Positions 55,921-64,000 of a DNA stretch of 64,000 bases are shown one piece after another. The stretch is taken from the NCBI RefSeq assembly GCF_001423615.1, contig NZ_LMOU01000001.1:1006539-1070538 (forward strand). The letters are read 5' to 3'. Positions within the stretch are counted from its first letter, which is position 1; every line of letters starts with the position of its first letter. The stretch comes from Microbacterium sp. Leaf159 (GTDB lineage: Bacteria; Actinomycetota; Actinomycetes; Actinomycetales; Microbacteriaceae). The position numbers were made by a program, and so were the translations under genes. The notes under the pieces were generated by a model. That model saw nothing but the letters and a program-made list of their open reading frames with translations. It was not told the origin of the DNA and ran no database searches.

Positions 55921-57609
55921 TCAGCCTGCGAGCTCTCCGAGCGTCACGTCGATCTCGTACTCCTTGCCACCGCGGATATAGGTGACCTTCGCGTCGCTGC
56001 CGGCAGCGGCGGCGCGAACCTGAGCGGTGAGGTCGCTGGCGCTCGTGATCGGCACGCCGTTGAAGGCGGTGACGATGTCGTCGGCCTTGAGACCGCCGGC
56101 TGCGGCAGCTCCGCCGTCGGTGACCTCTGCGATGTAGGCGCCAGCGACCTCGGCGTTCTCGACCGAAGCCGCGTCACGGACCGATGCACCCAGCAGACCG
56201 TGGCTCGCCACACCACCGGCGATGATCTCCTCCGAGACGCGCTGGGCGATGTTCGCCGGGATCGCGAATCCGATGCCGATGGATCCGGATTCCTCCGAGC
56301 TGCCCGAGCTGGCGATCGCCACGTTGATGCCGATCAGCTCGCCCTTGCTGTTCACGAGGGCACCGCCGGAGTTGCCGTGGTTGATCGCCGCGTCCGTCTG
56401 GATCACGGCTATCGAGATGGACTCCGAGCTCTGCTGCGAGGTGTTGCCCGGCAGATCGAACTGGAACGGACCCTCGCCCTCGCCCTCGTCCGGCGTCTGC
56501 TCCTCCTGCGGGGCGTCCTCGGACGACGAGTCGGGAAGGGCCGATGACGCGATCTGGATGCTGCGATTGAGCGCGCTGACGATGCCCGTCGTGACCGAGT
56601 TCGACAGTCCGAGCGGAGCACCGAGCGCGACGGCGGTATCGCCGACGTTGAGCTTCGACGAATCGGCGAAGTCGATGGGGGTCAGATCCGACGCACCCTC
56701 GAGCTTGATGACCGCGAGGTCGTAGATCGGGTCGGTTCCCACGACGGTCGCCGTGAAGATGCGCCCGTCCGAGGTCGTGACGCGGATCGTCGGGTCGGCG
56801 ACGGCTCCGCCGAGCGTCACGACGTGCGTGTTCGTCAGCACGTAGCCGTCATCGCTGATGATGACGCCGGAGCCGCTGCCGGCCTGGTCAGAACCGGCCA
56901 CCTCGATCGTGACGACCGACGGCAGCGCCGCGGTGGCGACCGCGGTGGTCTCGTTGACCGAACCGGGGTTGTTCACCGTGACCGTGTCGGGGCCCTGGGC
57001 GACACCGGTCGAGTTCTGGTTCGAGATGCCGTTGAGGAGCGCTCCTCCACCGAAGCCGGCGACACCGCCGACGAGGGCTGCGGCGACCACGATCGCGGCG
57101 AACTTGACGCCGGCCCGGGGCTTCTGGCCCTTGACCTTGGTCGCCCCGTCGACGGGCTGCCCCGGCTGAGCGGTGTGGATGCCGAACGCCGCTCCGGGAG
57201 CTGTGGCGGTGGCAGCACCGGGGTGAGTGGGTGCCTGATGACCGGGCGCCTGCTGACCGGGAGCGCCGAAGTACGGCTGCGGAACCGTCTGCGCTGCCGG
57301 CGACACATGGGCCGCGGGGGCCTCGAACACCGGCGTGGGAATCTGCGGGGCTGCGCCGGCGGATGCCGGGGATGCCGGGGTCGTCTCCGGAGCGCTGGGC
57401 ACGCTCGGTGCGCCCTGATGAGGCGCCGGCGTGGACGCGAACGTCTGCGGAACCTCATGTCCCTGGCTCGATCCCGGCGCGGCGGCGGTGCCGGTGGTCT
57501 CAGCGGTGGCATCCGTCGTCGAACGGTCGACGACCTCTGCTGCCTCGGTGGACGGCACCGCGTCGTTCGACGCGGGTACCGAGTGGTCCTGGGTGTTGTC
57601 TTCGTTCAT
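55921..57609 (-). CDS. HtrA/DegP-like membrane-anchored serine protease with PDZ domain
   Basis: 562 aa. Residues 1-165 are a cytoplasmic Pro/Ala/Thr/Gln-rich tail, followed by one membrane helix (168-190). The exported trypsin-like domain has the full triad: H262 (LTNTHVV), D297 (YDLAVIKL) and S414 (HGNSGGALV). A 40-residue acidic, Ser/Gln-rich insert (about 356-395) interrupts the domain before the catalytic serine. The PDZ domain covers roughly 465-555. It probably degrades or processes damaged exported proteins. GAAGGAG precedes the ATG. Confidence 0.93.
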   Translation of the reverse strand: MNEDNTQDHSVPASNDAVPSTEAAEVVDRSTTDATAETTGTAAAPGSSQGHEVPQTFASTPAPHQGAPSVPSAPETTPASPASAGAAPQIPTPVFEAPAAHVSPAAQTVPQPYFGAPGQQAPGHQAPTHPGAATATAPGAAFGIHTAQPGQPVDGATKVKGQKPRAGVKFAAIVVAAALVGGVAGFGGGALLNGISNQNSTGVAQGPDTVTVNNPGSVNETTAVATAALPSVVTIEVAGSDQAGSGSGVIISDDGYVLTNTHVVTLGGAVADPTIRVTTSDGRIFTATVVGTDPIYDLAVIKLEGASDLTPIDFADSSKLNVGDTAVALGAPLGLSNSVTTGIVSALNRSIQIASSALPDSSSEDAPQEEQTPDEGEGEGPFQFDLPGNTSQQSSESISIAVIQTDAAINHGNSGGALVNSKGELIGINVAIASSGSSEESGSIGIGFAIPANIAQRVSEEIIAGGVASHGLLGASVRDAASVENAEVAGAYIAEVTDGGAAAAGGLKADDIVTAFNGVPITSASDLTAQVRAAAAGSDAKVTYIRGGKEYEIDVTLGELAG

Positions 57610-57696
57610 GGTGTGTGCTCCTTCAACGACGCTCCTTCAGAATGGCGCGTGTATCTGTGCGTTTCGTATGGCGAAGATGAGTTTCACCTATGCCCT

Positions 57697-57702
57697 TAGC
57701 CT
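57697..57702 (+). promoter_or_regulatory. -10 element, leaderless aminotransferase gene
   Basis: TAGCCT, 7 bases before the ATG at 57710, no ribosome site. Confidence 0.4.
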
Positions 57703-57709
57703 GTTCTTC

Positions 57710-58909
57710 ATGAGTGTCATCCCAGGCGCATGGCGGCGCACGGCAGCGGGAGCCGGTCTGCTCGCACCCGACGGAAGCGTCGCGCCCACCATCTTCGCAG
57801 AGATGTCCGCTGCCGCGGCTCGAACCGGAGCGATCAATCTCGGCCAGGGCTTTCCCGATGAAGATGGCCCCTCCGAGGTGCTCGACGCCGCACGTGAGGC
57901 CATCGCCCGCGGGGCCAACCAGTATCCGCCGGGGCGAGGCATCCCCGATCTGCTCGCGGCGATCAGCGAGCACCAGCGACGCTTCTACGGACTCGAAGTG
58001 GATCCGGCTCGCGAGGTGATCGTGACCGCCGGTGCCACCGAGGCGCTGACGGCGACGCTGCTCGCTCTGATCGACGGCCCGGACGACGAGGTCGTCGTGT
58101 TCGAGCCCTACTACGACTCGTACGCAGCGGCTGTCGCCCTTGCCGGCGCTCGGCTGCGCACCGTGCCGCTGCGCGCTCCCGACTTCCAGCCGGACCTCGA
58201 TCAGCTCGCCGAGGCCGTCACGGATCGCACCAGGATCATCCTGATCAACGATCCGCACAATCCGACCGGGTCGGTCTTCGACCGTGCGGTGCTCACCGAG
58301 GTGGTCCGGCTCGCCGAACTGCACGACGCGATCATCGTCACGGACGAGGTGTACGAGCACCTCGCCTTCCGCGCCCCGCACACGCCGGTGGCGACGCTCC
58401 CCGGGGGCGCCGAGCGCACTCTGACGATCTCGTCGGCGGGAAAGACGTTCTCGGCGACCGGCTGGAAGATCGGCTGGGTGCACGGCCCCGCGGATCTCAT
58501 CACCGCCGTACTCACGGTGAAGCAGTATCTGACGTATGTGAACGGCTCGCCGTTCCAGCCGGCGATCGCGGTGGGGCTGCGCCTCTCCGACGACTACTTC
58601 ACCGGGGCTGCCGCGACGCTGGAGGCGAAGCACGAGATCCTGGGATCGGGCCTCCGAGCCGCGGGCTTCACGGTGTATCCGCCGCAGGGCGGCTACTTCA
58701 CGGTGGCCGACGCGTCGACGCTCGGAGGGGCGGATGCGGCACAGTTCTGCCGCGAGCTGCCTGAGCGCGCGGGAGTCGTGGCGATCCCACTCACGGCCTT
58801 CGTCTCCGAGGACCGGCGCGGTGACTATGCGGGTCTGGTGCGCTTCGCCGCGTGCAAGAAGGTCGCAGTGCTCGAAGAGGCGGCCTCACGCCTCGCCTCG
58901 AGCTTCTGA
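57710..58909 (+). CDS. PLP-dependent class I/II aminotransferase
   Basis: 399 aa from the ATG at 57710. GQGFPDEDGP, ANQYPPGRGIPDL, NDPHNPTGS, DEVYEHLAF and the PLP lysine in SSAGKTFSATGWKIGW put it in fold-type I, close to YbdL/kynurenine-type aminotransferases and to DapC. The true amino donor cannot be told by sight. It is not part of the glycan genes. An in-frame extension back to 57431 runs antisense to the protease and was rejected. Confidence 0.9.
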   Translation: MSVIPGAWRRTAAGAGLLAPDGSVAPTIFAEMSAAAARTGAINLGQGFPDEDGPSEVLDAAREAIARGANQYPPGRGIPDLLAAISEHQRRFYGLEVDPAREVIVTAGATEALTATLLALIDGPDDEVVVFEPYYDSYAAAVALAGARLRTVPLRAPDFQPDLDQLAEAVTDRTRIILINDPHNPTGSVFDRAVLTEVVRLAELHDAIIVTDEVYEHLAFRAPHTPVATLPGGAERTLTISSAGKTFSATGWKIGWVHGPADLITAVLTVKQYLTYVNGSPFQPAIAVGLRLSDDYFTGAAATLEAKHEILGSGLRAAGFTVYPPQGGYFTVADASTLGGADAAQFCRELPERAGVVAIPLTAFVSEDRRGDYAGLVRFAACKKVAVLEEAASRLASSF

Positions 58910-58939
58910 GTCGCCCCTGCTGAGCCGCGGACCGGCCGC

Positions 58940-59752
58940 TCAGCGCGGAGCGACCGAGTAGCGGCGCACGCGCAGCGAGGGATTGACCGCGCGGACCCTG
59001 TCGATCGCTGCACGCTCGACGGCGGCGACTGCGATGCCCTCCGCCGTTCCGACCCCTGCCAGCACCACGCCCTGAGGGTCCACGATCTGTGAATGTCCGA
59101 CGCCGACCGGCGTCGGGTGATCGGCGGCGATCACGTACGTGGTGTTCTCGATCGCCCGTGCGGCGAGAAGCGTCGTCCAGTGGTGCTCCTTGAGCGGGCC
59201 GCGCACCCATTCGGCAGGCACGACGAGGGCGTCCGCGCCGGCGTCTATGAGCGTGCGCGACACCTCGGGGAACCGCAGGTCGTAGCAGGTCATCAGACCG
59301 AACCGGATGCCCGCGATCTCGAACGTGGCCGCCACACCGGTCTCCCCCGCCTCGACCCAGTCGGACTCGGTCTGGCCGAACGCGTCGTACAGATGCTGCT
59401 TGCGATAGGTCGCGAGGATCCCGTCACCGCGCACCGCCACGACCGTGTTGCGCACGTGCATCGAGTCGGAGGCGCGCTCGGCGAGCCCCGCCACGATCAC
59501 GACGCCGTAGTCCGCGGCCAGCGCGGTCAGCGTCGCCACGAACTCGCCGTCCAGTGTCTCGGCGTTCTGCGCGAGGGTCGTATCCATCGGGTCCACGAAG
59601 TAGCTCGAGTACTCGGGGAACACGATCAGCGTGGCGCCCCGCGCGGCCGCATCCGCTGTCAGCTGCGCGATGCGCTCGCGGTTGTCCGCGCGCGACGCCG
59701 TCGGCGCGAACTGGCAGACGGCGACGGGGACGGCGGCAGTGGTCTCTGGCAT
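58940..59752 (-). CDS. Carbon-nitrogen hydrolase (nitrilase-superfamily amidase)
   Basis: 270 aa from the ATG at 59752, with GGAGG 9 bases upstream. The nitrilase triad is E47 (FPEYSS), K118 (YRKQHLYDAF) and C156 (MTCYDLRFPE), complete. Such enzymes hydrolyse small amides; members of similar length act on deaminated glutathione or omega-amides. The latter would fit with the aminotransferase that converges with it 30 bases away, because omega-amidases often pair with such transaminases. Confidence 0.92.
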   Translation of the reverse strand: MPETTAAVPVAVCQFAPTASRADNRERIAQLTADAAARGATLIVFPEYSSYFVDPMDTTLAQNAETLDGEFVATLTALAADYGVVIVAGLAERASDSMHVRNTVVAVRGDGILATYRKQHLYDAFGQTESDWVEAGETGVAATFEIAGIRFGLMTCYDLRFPEVSRTLIDAGADALVVPAEWVRGPLKEHHWTTLLAARAIENTTYVIAADHPTPVGVGHSQIVDPQGVVLAGVGTAEGIAVAAVERAAIDRVRAVNPSLRVRRYSVAPR

Positions 59753-59844
59753 GTTCCCCATCCTCCCGCATGGCGTCGGCCCGGGCACCGTTCCCGGCCC
59801 CGATTCGCGCGCTCTCAGAATCCGTGATAAGTTTCTTCTTGTGC

Positions 59845-59918
59845 CGCGGGGTGGAGCAGTTCGGTAGCTCGCCGGGCTCATAACCCGGAGGTCGCAGGTT
59901 CAAATCCTGTCCCCGCAA
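59845..59918 (+). tRNA. Initiator tRNA-Met (CAT)
   Basis: 74 bases without an encoded CCA. Acceptor strands CGCGGGG and CCCCGCA leave the C1-A72 mismatch that marks bacterial initiator tRNA. Three G-C pairs (GGG/CCC) flank the CTCATAA anticodon loop, the other initiator hallmark. The T-loop reads TTCAAAT. The bases after the discriminator are CAA, so CCA must be added after transcription. Confidence 0.95.
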
Positions 59919-59924
59919 CAAATG

Positions 59925-59966
59925 AAAGGCCCTCTGACTCGGAGAAATCCAGGTCAGAGGGCCTTT
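59925..59966 (+). terminator. tRNA terminator
   Basis: AAAGGCCCTCTGAC (59925-59938, allowing one base of register) pairs perfectly with GTCAGAGGGCCTTT (59953-59966), followed by CGCTTT. A 14-bp stem a few bases after the tRNA. Confidence 0.85.
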
Positions 59967-59984
59967 CGCTTTCCCTCGTGAACG

Positions 59985-60242
59985 TCAGTAGTCCCACTCG
60001 AGTGAGGGGTCGGCAGGCACGAGGGGCCGGTCATCCCGCTCCTGGCGCGGCTCCACGGTGACCTTGACCCGGGTGGCGGCGCAGACCAGCACGCTCATCA
60101 TGCCGGCGCGGGCGGAGAAGCCGACGAAGGTGGGGCGCGTGCGGGCAGCCGTCTCGATCTTCCCCATGAGGTCGACCAGATCCTGCTCGGCGGTGAGCAC
60201 GAACTCCTCGTCGTCGAACACTATGCGGGTGATGGTGCCCAT
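59985..60242 (-). CDS. Small conserved hypothetical protein
   Basis: 85 aa from the ATG at 60242, with AGGGGAGCAG upstream. It starts MGTITRIVFDDEEFVLT and has no membrane helix; one Cys (LVCAATRVKV). The order of two helices and a beta strand suggests a compact alpha/beta fold. I do not recognise a family with confidence. A longer frame from 60398 lacks support. It lies between the initiator tRNA and UPF0182. Confidence 0.65.
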   Translation of the reverse strand: MGTITRIVFDDEEFVLTAEQDLVDLMGKIETAARTRPTFVGFSARAGMMSVLVCAATRVKVTVEPRQERDDRPLVPADPSLEWDY

Positions 60243-60371
60243 CTGCTCCCCTTCGATCGGGAGACGCGAGATCGCCTCTGCAATCGACGCTAGACAGACT
60301 CGTCGCTCACGGCGCGGGGGTTGCGCGGAGCGCCCGACCATGCACCCTCCGGGAGAGAAGCCCTGGAAACG

Positions 60372-60401
60372 CGAATGGACGCCCTCTCGGGCGCCCATTC
60401 G
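60372..60401 (-). terminator. Terminator of UPF0182 gene
   Basis: Arms 60372-60384 and 60389-60401 pair with one mismatch around TCTC, 18 bases after the UPF0182 stop on the minus strand. The rest of 60243-60418 shows nothing else. Confidence 0.55.
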
Positions 60402-60418
60402 ACGATGTCACTGCGGGT

Positions 60419-63313
60419 TCACTCCCCCGATGAGCTCTCCAGCCCGAGAAGCGTGTTCACCGCGTCGGTGAGGCGCTTGTCGGCCTCGGCGAACTTCGTC
60501 AGGTCGCCCTCCTTGAGAGCAGCCTCACGGTCGGTGAGCGCCTGCTGCGCCGCGGCGAGTGCCTCGGCCTCGGCGTCGGTCGGCGTGGTCGGCTCGGTGG
60601 GAACCTCACCGGTGTCGGGATCCGGCTCGGTGGGCTCGACCTGATCATCGCCACCCGTCGCGCCGGCGTCACCGCCGAACAGCGTGTCGAGCGCGGCGGT
60701 CAGGGTGTCCTCGAAGGCGACCTTGTCGCCGAAGGCCACGAGGACCTTCTGCAGGCGGGGCAGCTTGGTTCCCTCGGACGACTGCACGTAGACGGGCTGC
60801 ACGTAGAGCAGACCGCCACCGACGGGCAGTGTGAGCAGGTTTCCGTACAGGACCTCGGACTCTCCCTGCTGCAGCAGGTTGAGCTGCGGCACCACGGCCG
60901 TGTCCGAGTTGTAGGTGTTCTGCACCTGACCGGGGCCGGGAACCGTCGTATCGGTGTCGATCTCGAGCATCCGAAGCTGTCCGTAGCCCTCGGCCTTCAC
61001 TCCGGCCTCGGAGCCTGCATCCGAGTCGACGGCCAGATAGCCCATCAGGACGTCACGGTTGCTTCCGCCCTGTGCGGACGGGATGAACGTCGAGAACATC
61101 GAGAACCGCGGCGAATCCTGTCCTGGCATCTGCATCGTCAGGTAGTACGGCGGCTGCAGGACCGAGTCACTGCGCGGGTCGTTCGGCGTCTGCCAGCGGT
61201 TGTCCTGCTGAGCGAAGGACCCTGCGGTGTCGATGTGGTACGTGCCGAGGATGTCGCGCTGCACCTTGAACAGGTCGGTCGGGTAGCGGACGTGGCTCAT
61301 CAGATCCGCCGACATGTCGCTGACGGACTTCAGCGTCGACGGGTAGATGTTCTGCCACGTCTGCAGCACCGGATCCTGGTCATCCCACGCGTAGAGGGTG
61401 ACCGAACCGTCGTAGGCGTCGACCGTGGCCTTGACCGAGTTGCGGATGTAGTTGATCTCGTCGATCGCGAGCGTCGGCGACGGGAGGTTCGAGTCGGCGA
61501 TCGCATCCGACAGGCTCACGTTCGTCGAGTACGGATAGGTCGAGCTCGTCGTGTATCCGTCGATGATCCAGACGATCCGGCCGTCCACCACGCTCGGGTA
61601 CGGGTCGCTGTCGAGCTCAAGGTACGGAGCGACCTTCTGCACGCGCGTCTTGGGGTCGCGGTCGTACAGGATCTGCGAGTCGTCGTTCACGAGGTTCGAG
61701 AACAGGATCTGCTCCGACTGGAACTTCAGCGCGTACAGGAGCTTCGTGAAGGTGTTGCCGATCTGCGGCCCACCATCGCCCTCGAACGTCGTCTTGGTCT
61801 CGCTCGCGCCGTCCTTGCCTCGCGGGTAGTCGATCTCGACGGGATCGGTCCCGTCAGGAGCGCCGACGATCGAGTACTCGGGAGAGCTCTCGCCGAAGTA
61901 GACACGGGGCTCGAACTTCTCGCCGTCGGTGAGGAAGCCCGACGAGGGGATGCCTCGTTCGAGGAACACCGGCTCGCCGTCGCTGGTGCGCTGGTTGCCG
62001 GCGGCTGCCACGAGTCCGTAGCCGTGGGTGTAGACCGCGGCGCGGTTGTTCCAGTTCGTGACGTCGACGCCGTTCATGTCGAGGTCACGGACCGACACCA
62101 CGGTGTCCTGCATCTCGCCGTCGATCTCGTAGCGGTCGACGTCGAGCTTCTCCTGGAACTGGTAGTAGCCGCGGTACTGCTCGAGCTGGCGCACGGCCGG
62201 GCTGATCACGTTCGGGTCCACGATGCGGATGGATGCCGTGGTCTCGGCGTCCTCGCGCAGCTGGCCGGCTTCGGCGTCGGTCTCGGCCTCGAAGGGAGTG
62301 GTCTCGAGGTCGGCGACCCCGTACGCCTCCTTCGTCCCGTCGATGTTCCGCTGGTAGAACTCGGCCTGATAGGCGTTCTGGTTCGGGCGCACCTGGAAGG
62401 TGGTCACGGCCCACGGGAAGCCGACGCCGACGACGAGCGAGGCGACGATGAGCAGCGCGGTCGCGGCGAGCGGGAAGCGCCAGCGGCCGATGACGGCCGT
62501 GACGAAGAAGAGGATCGCCACGATCGCGGCGATGATCGTCAGGATCGCGAGTCCGGGGATGGTCGCATTGACGCCCGTGTACGCGGGGCCGACGATGCGG
62601 TCGTCCTGGGCGACGAGCGTCTTGTAGCGGTCGAGCCACAGGCTGGCGGCCTGCACCAGCAGGTAGAGGCCGGCGATGATCGCGAGCTGGATGCGGGCGG
62701 GCTTCGAGATGCGCAGCTCGCCCTGGCCGATCCGCACCGAACCGTAGAGGTACGACACGAGCGCGGTCACGATGAGCGTGAGCAGGAGCACTGCCGACAC
62801 GAAAGCCAGCAGGATCGAGTAGAACGGCATCGCGAACATGTAGAAGCCCGTGTCCACGCCGAACTGCGGGTCAGTAGTGTCGGTGGCGACGCCGTTGGCC
62901 CAGAGCCACACGGTCTTCCACTGACTCGCGGCCGAGAACCCGGCGAACAGACCGAAGAAGATCGGCATGCCCCACATCGCGAGGCGACGCAGCGGCTCGA
63001 TGACCTCCTGGTACCGGTCGAGCTGCGAGCTAAGCCGCACGTAGACGGGACGCAGTCGGTACGCGAGCTGGATGGCGACGAACAGCGGTACGGCCATGCC
63101 GAGGAATCCGACGACGAACATCACCGCCGTGGCGAACCATTGGGTGGTGAGGACTCCCGCGAAGCCCACCTGGTCGAACCAGAGGAATTCGGTGTAGAGC
63201 GACGCGAAGACGAAGAAGACGGCGATCAGCGCGGCGATGATCGCCAACGAGATACCGAAGATTCTTCGCGAGGTTCGGGGAGTGGCCGGGTTCGGTGCAG
63301 AAGTCGAGGTCAC
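60419..63313 (-). CDS. UPF0182 (COG1615) family membrane protein
   Basis: 964 aa, the usual size of this actinobacterial family of unknown function. Seven or so membrane helices occupy about residues 20-315, with LYTEFLWFDQVGF after the first helix as the family mark. A large exported domain follows, then a Thr/Glu/Pro-rich tail and a final helix of Ala/Glu/Lys. GTG at 63313, 6 bases after TAGGAT; GGGAGG between them is too close to act as a normal ribosome site. Confidence 0.94.
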   Translation of the reverse strand: MTSTSAPNPATPRTSRRIFGISLAIIAALIAVFFVFASLYTEFLWFDQVGFAGVLTTQWFATAVMFVVGFLGMAVPLFVAIQLAYRLRPVYVRLSSQLDRYQEVIEPLRRLAMWGMPIFFGLFAGFSAASQWKTVWLWANGVATDTTDPQFGVDTGFYMFAMPFYSILLAFVSAVLLLTLIVTALVSYLYGSVRIGQGELRISKPARIQLAIIAGLYLLVQAASLWLDRYKTLVAQDDRIVGPAYTGVNATIPGLAILTIIAAIVAILFFVTAVIGRWRFPLAATALLIVASLVVGVGFPWAVTTFQVRPNQNAYQAEFYQRNIDGTKEAYGVADLETTPFEAETDAEAGQLREDAETTASIRIVDPNVISPAVRQLEQYRGYYQFQEKLDVDRYEIDGEMQDTVVSVRDLDMNGVDVTNWNNRAAVYTHGYGLVAAAGNQRTSDGEPVFLERGIPSSGFLTDGEKFEPRVYFGESSPEYSIVGAPDGTDPVEIDYPRGKDGASETKTTFEGDGGPQIGNTFTKLLYALKFQSEQILFSNLVNDDSQILYDRDPKTRVQKVAPYLELDSDPYPSVVDGRIVWIIDGYTTSSTYPYSTNVSLSDAIADSNLPSPTLAIDEINYIRNSVKATVDAYDGSVTLYAWDDQDPVLQTWQNIYPSTLKSVSDMSADLMSHVRYPTDLFKVQRDILGTYHIDTAGSFAQQDNRWQTPNDPRSDSVLQPPYYLTMQMPGQDSPRFSMFSTFIPSAQGGSNRDVLMGYLAVDSDAGSEAGVKAEGYGQLRMLEIDTDTTVPGPGQVQNTYNSDTAVVPQLNLLQQGESEVLYGNLLTLPVGGGLLYVQPVYVQSSEGTKLPRLQKVLVAFGDKVAFEDTLTAALDTLFGGDAGATGGDDQVEPTEPDPDTGEVPTEPTTPTDAEAEALAAAQQALTDREAALKEGDLTKFAEADKRLTDAVNTLLGLESSSGE

Positions 63314-63319
63314 CCTCCC

Positions 63320-63325
63320 ATCCTA
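63320..63325 (-). promoter_or_regulatory. -10 element, leaderless UPF0182 gene
   Basis: TAGGAT on the minus strand, 6 bases before the GTG at 63313. Confidence 0.4.
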
Positions 63326-63359
63326 GGCACGCCTTACTGTGCTGCGGCTGTCATCCCTA

Positions 63360-64000
63360 TCACGGGGAGGTCACGACGTCGCAGGTCGGGAGCGATCCCA
63401 CGTCGCCGCCGTTCGCGATCACCTCGAGTGCGTCGAGTGATTCCTCCAGCGTCGAGGTGCTGATCACGGTGAGTCCGTCCGGCACGTGACCGGTGACCTC
63501 GTCGCAGTTCGTACTGGGTGCGAGGAAGTAGTCGGCTCCCGCGTCGCGGGCACCGTAGAGCTTCTGGCGGATGCCGCCGATCGGCCCGACCGTGCCGTCG
63601 GCCTCGATCGTGCCGGTGCCGGCGACGTTCTCGCCGCCGTTGAGCTCACCCTCGGTGAGGGTGTCGATGATCCCGAGCGCGAACATCATCCCTGCGCTCG
63701 GGCCGCCGACGTTGTCGAGCTGCAGGGTGACATCGATCTCGAAGTCGTAGTCGGTGCGCAGGGTGACACCGATCAGCCAGGTGGTCACGCCTGCGTCGAC
63801 CTGCTTCTCGGGCGTCACCTCGACGACCTTCTCCTCGCCGCCACGCTGCACGGTCAGCTCGACCGGGTCTCCCCCGGCATCCTGGATCGCCTGTCGCAAC
63901 TGCTTCGCCGAGGTCACCGCGGTGCCGTCGATCGCGGTGATGACGTCCTCGGCCTCGAGGCTCCCCTCGGCGGGTGCGTCTTCGACGACATCGACCACCG
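63360..64000 (-). CDS. PDZ / Lon-protease-like protein (YlbL family), C-terminal part
   Basis: The last 213 residues or so; the start lies beyond the right edge. A PDZ domain (EGSLEAEDVITAIDG ...) leads into a Lon-type S16 domain with the catalytic Ser in VGGPSAGMMF and Lys in GGIRQKLYGA. YlbL-like proteins are membrane-anchored serine-lysine proteases. The order YlbL then UPF0182 on one strand is common in actinobacteria. Ends with CDVVTSP and a TGA 46 bases before the UPF0182 start. Confidence 0.92.
   Translation of the reverse strand, partial: VVDVVEDAPAEGSLEAEDVITAIDGTAVTSAKQLRQAIQDAGGDPVELTVQRGGEEKVVEVTPEKQVDAGVTTWLIGVTLRTDYDFEIDVTLQLDNVGGPSAGMMFALGIIDTLTEGELNGGENVAGTGTIEADGTVGPIGGIRQKLYGARDAGADYFLAPSTNCDEVTGHVPDGLTVISTSTLEESLDALEVIANGGDVGSLPTCDVVTSP

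Overview
The window is high-GC DNA with GTG/TTG starts, 4-base GTGA/ATGA gene overlaps and an actinobacterial gene complement. LGFP-repeat protein, DUF4012 protein, LCP enzyme, a UPF0182 membrane protein and the block LCP-purE-purK-PH protein-birA all fit a Gram-positive actinomycete. Microbacteriaceae, probably Microbacterium or a close relative, is the best guess; this is inferred from gene content, not from a marker gene. No insertion sequence, prophage, CRISPR array or integrase was seen.

Layout. 1-1353: the start of a probable WhiB-family regulator (cut by the window edge) and manA. 1441-5804: two coupled O-antigen-ligase-type membrane proteins, a GT2 glycosyltransferase and a small membrane protein. 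5823-12514: a complete pseudaminic-acid locus. It holds PseB, PseC, a PseG-PseH fusion, PseI and a SpsF-type cytidylyltransferase, with a GT29-like (sialyltransferase-family) transferase beside it. 12540-15242: a Wzm/Wzt ABC exporter and UDP-galactopyranose mutase. 15336-22915: two acyltransferase-3/SGNH proteins and the dTDP-L-rhamnose genes rmlA, rmlB and a fused rmlC-rmlD. 23014-28167: a secreted 12-repeat LGFP protein, a DPM1-like GT2, a DUF2304 protein and a Wzx-like flippase. 28239-31393: gmd, a GDP-fucose-synthase-family reductase and a ColD-type dehydratase, together predicted to make GDP-colitose. 31397-43096: glycosyltransferases, an O-acyltransferase, a 6-deoxyhexose 4-epimerase-like enzyme, a large polytopic membrane protein and a second ABC exporter. 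43204-47496: a DUF4012 protein, a small sortase substrate, a hairpin-rich spacer and an LCP ligase. 47493-50677: purE, purK, a PH-domain membrane protein and birA. 50680-55867: three CDP-glycerol-transferase-family genes and an ExoA-like GT2, pointing to teichoic-acid-type polymers. 55921-64000: a HtrA-like protease, an aminotransferase, a nitrilase-family amidase, initiator tRNA-Met, a small conserved protein, UPF0182 and the 3' end of a YlbL-like PDZ/Lon protein.

How it fits together. The central 50 kb is a surface-glycopolymer island. It makes activated sugars (CMP-Pse, dTDP-rhamnose and perhaps its 4-epimer, UDP-galactofuranose, GDP-colitose), assembles them with about ten glycosyltransferases, moves them by at least three export routes, decorates them with O-acyl groups, and probably attaches them to peptidoglycan through LCP. 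The flanks are housekeeping genes.

Most interesting points: (1) a pseudaminic-acid pathway paired with a GT29-like transferase in a Gram-positive; (2) a colitose operon recognisable by the Lys-to-His swap in the ColD-type enzyme; (3) a recurrent leaderless-promoter arrangement (a -10-like hexamer 6-7 bases before ATG/GTG) at thirteen operon heads; (4) a chain of hairpins at 45694-45945; (5) a terminator whose loop and second arm seem to carry the next gene's promoter and start codon.
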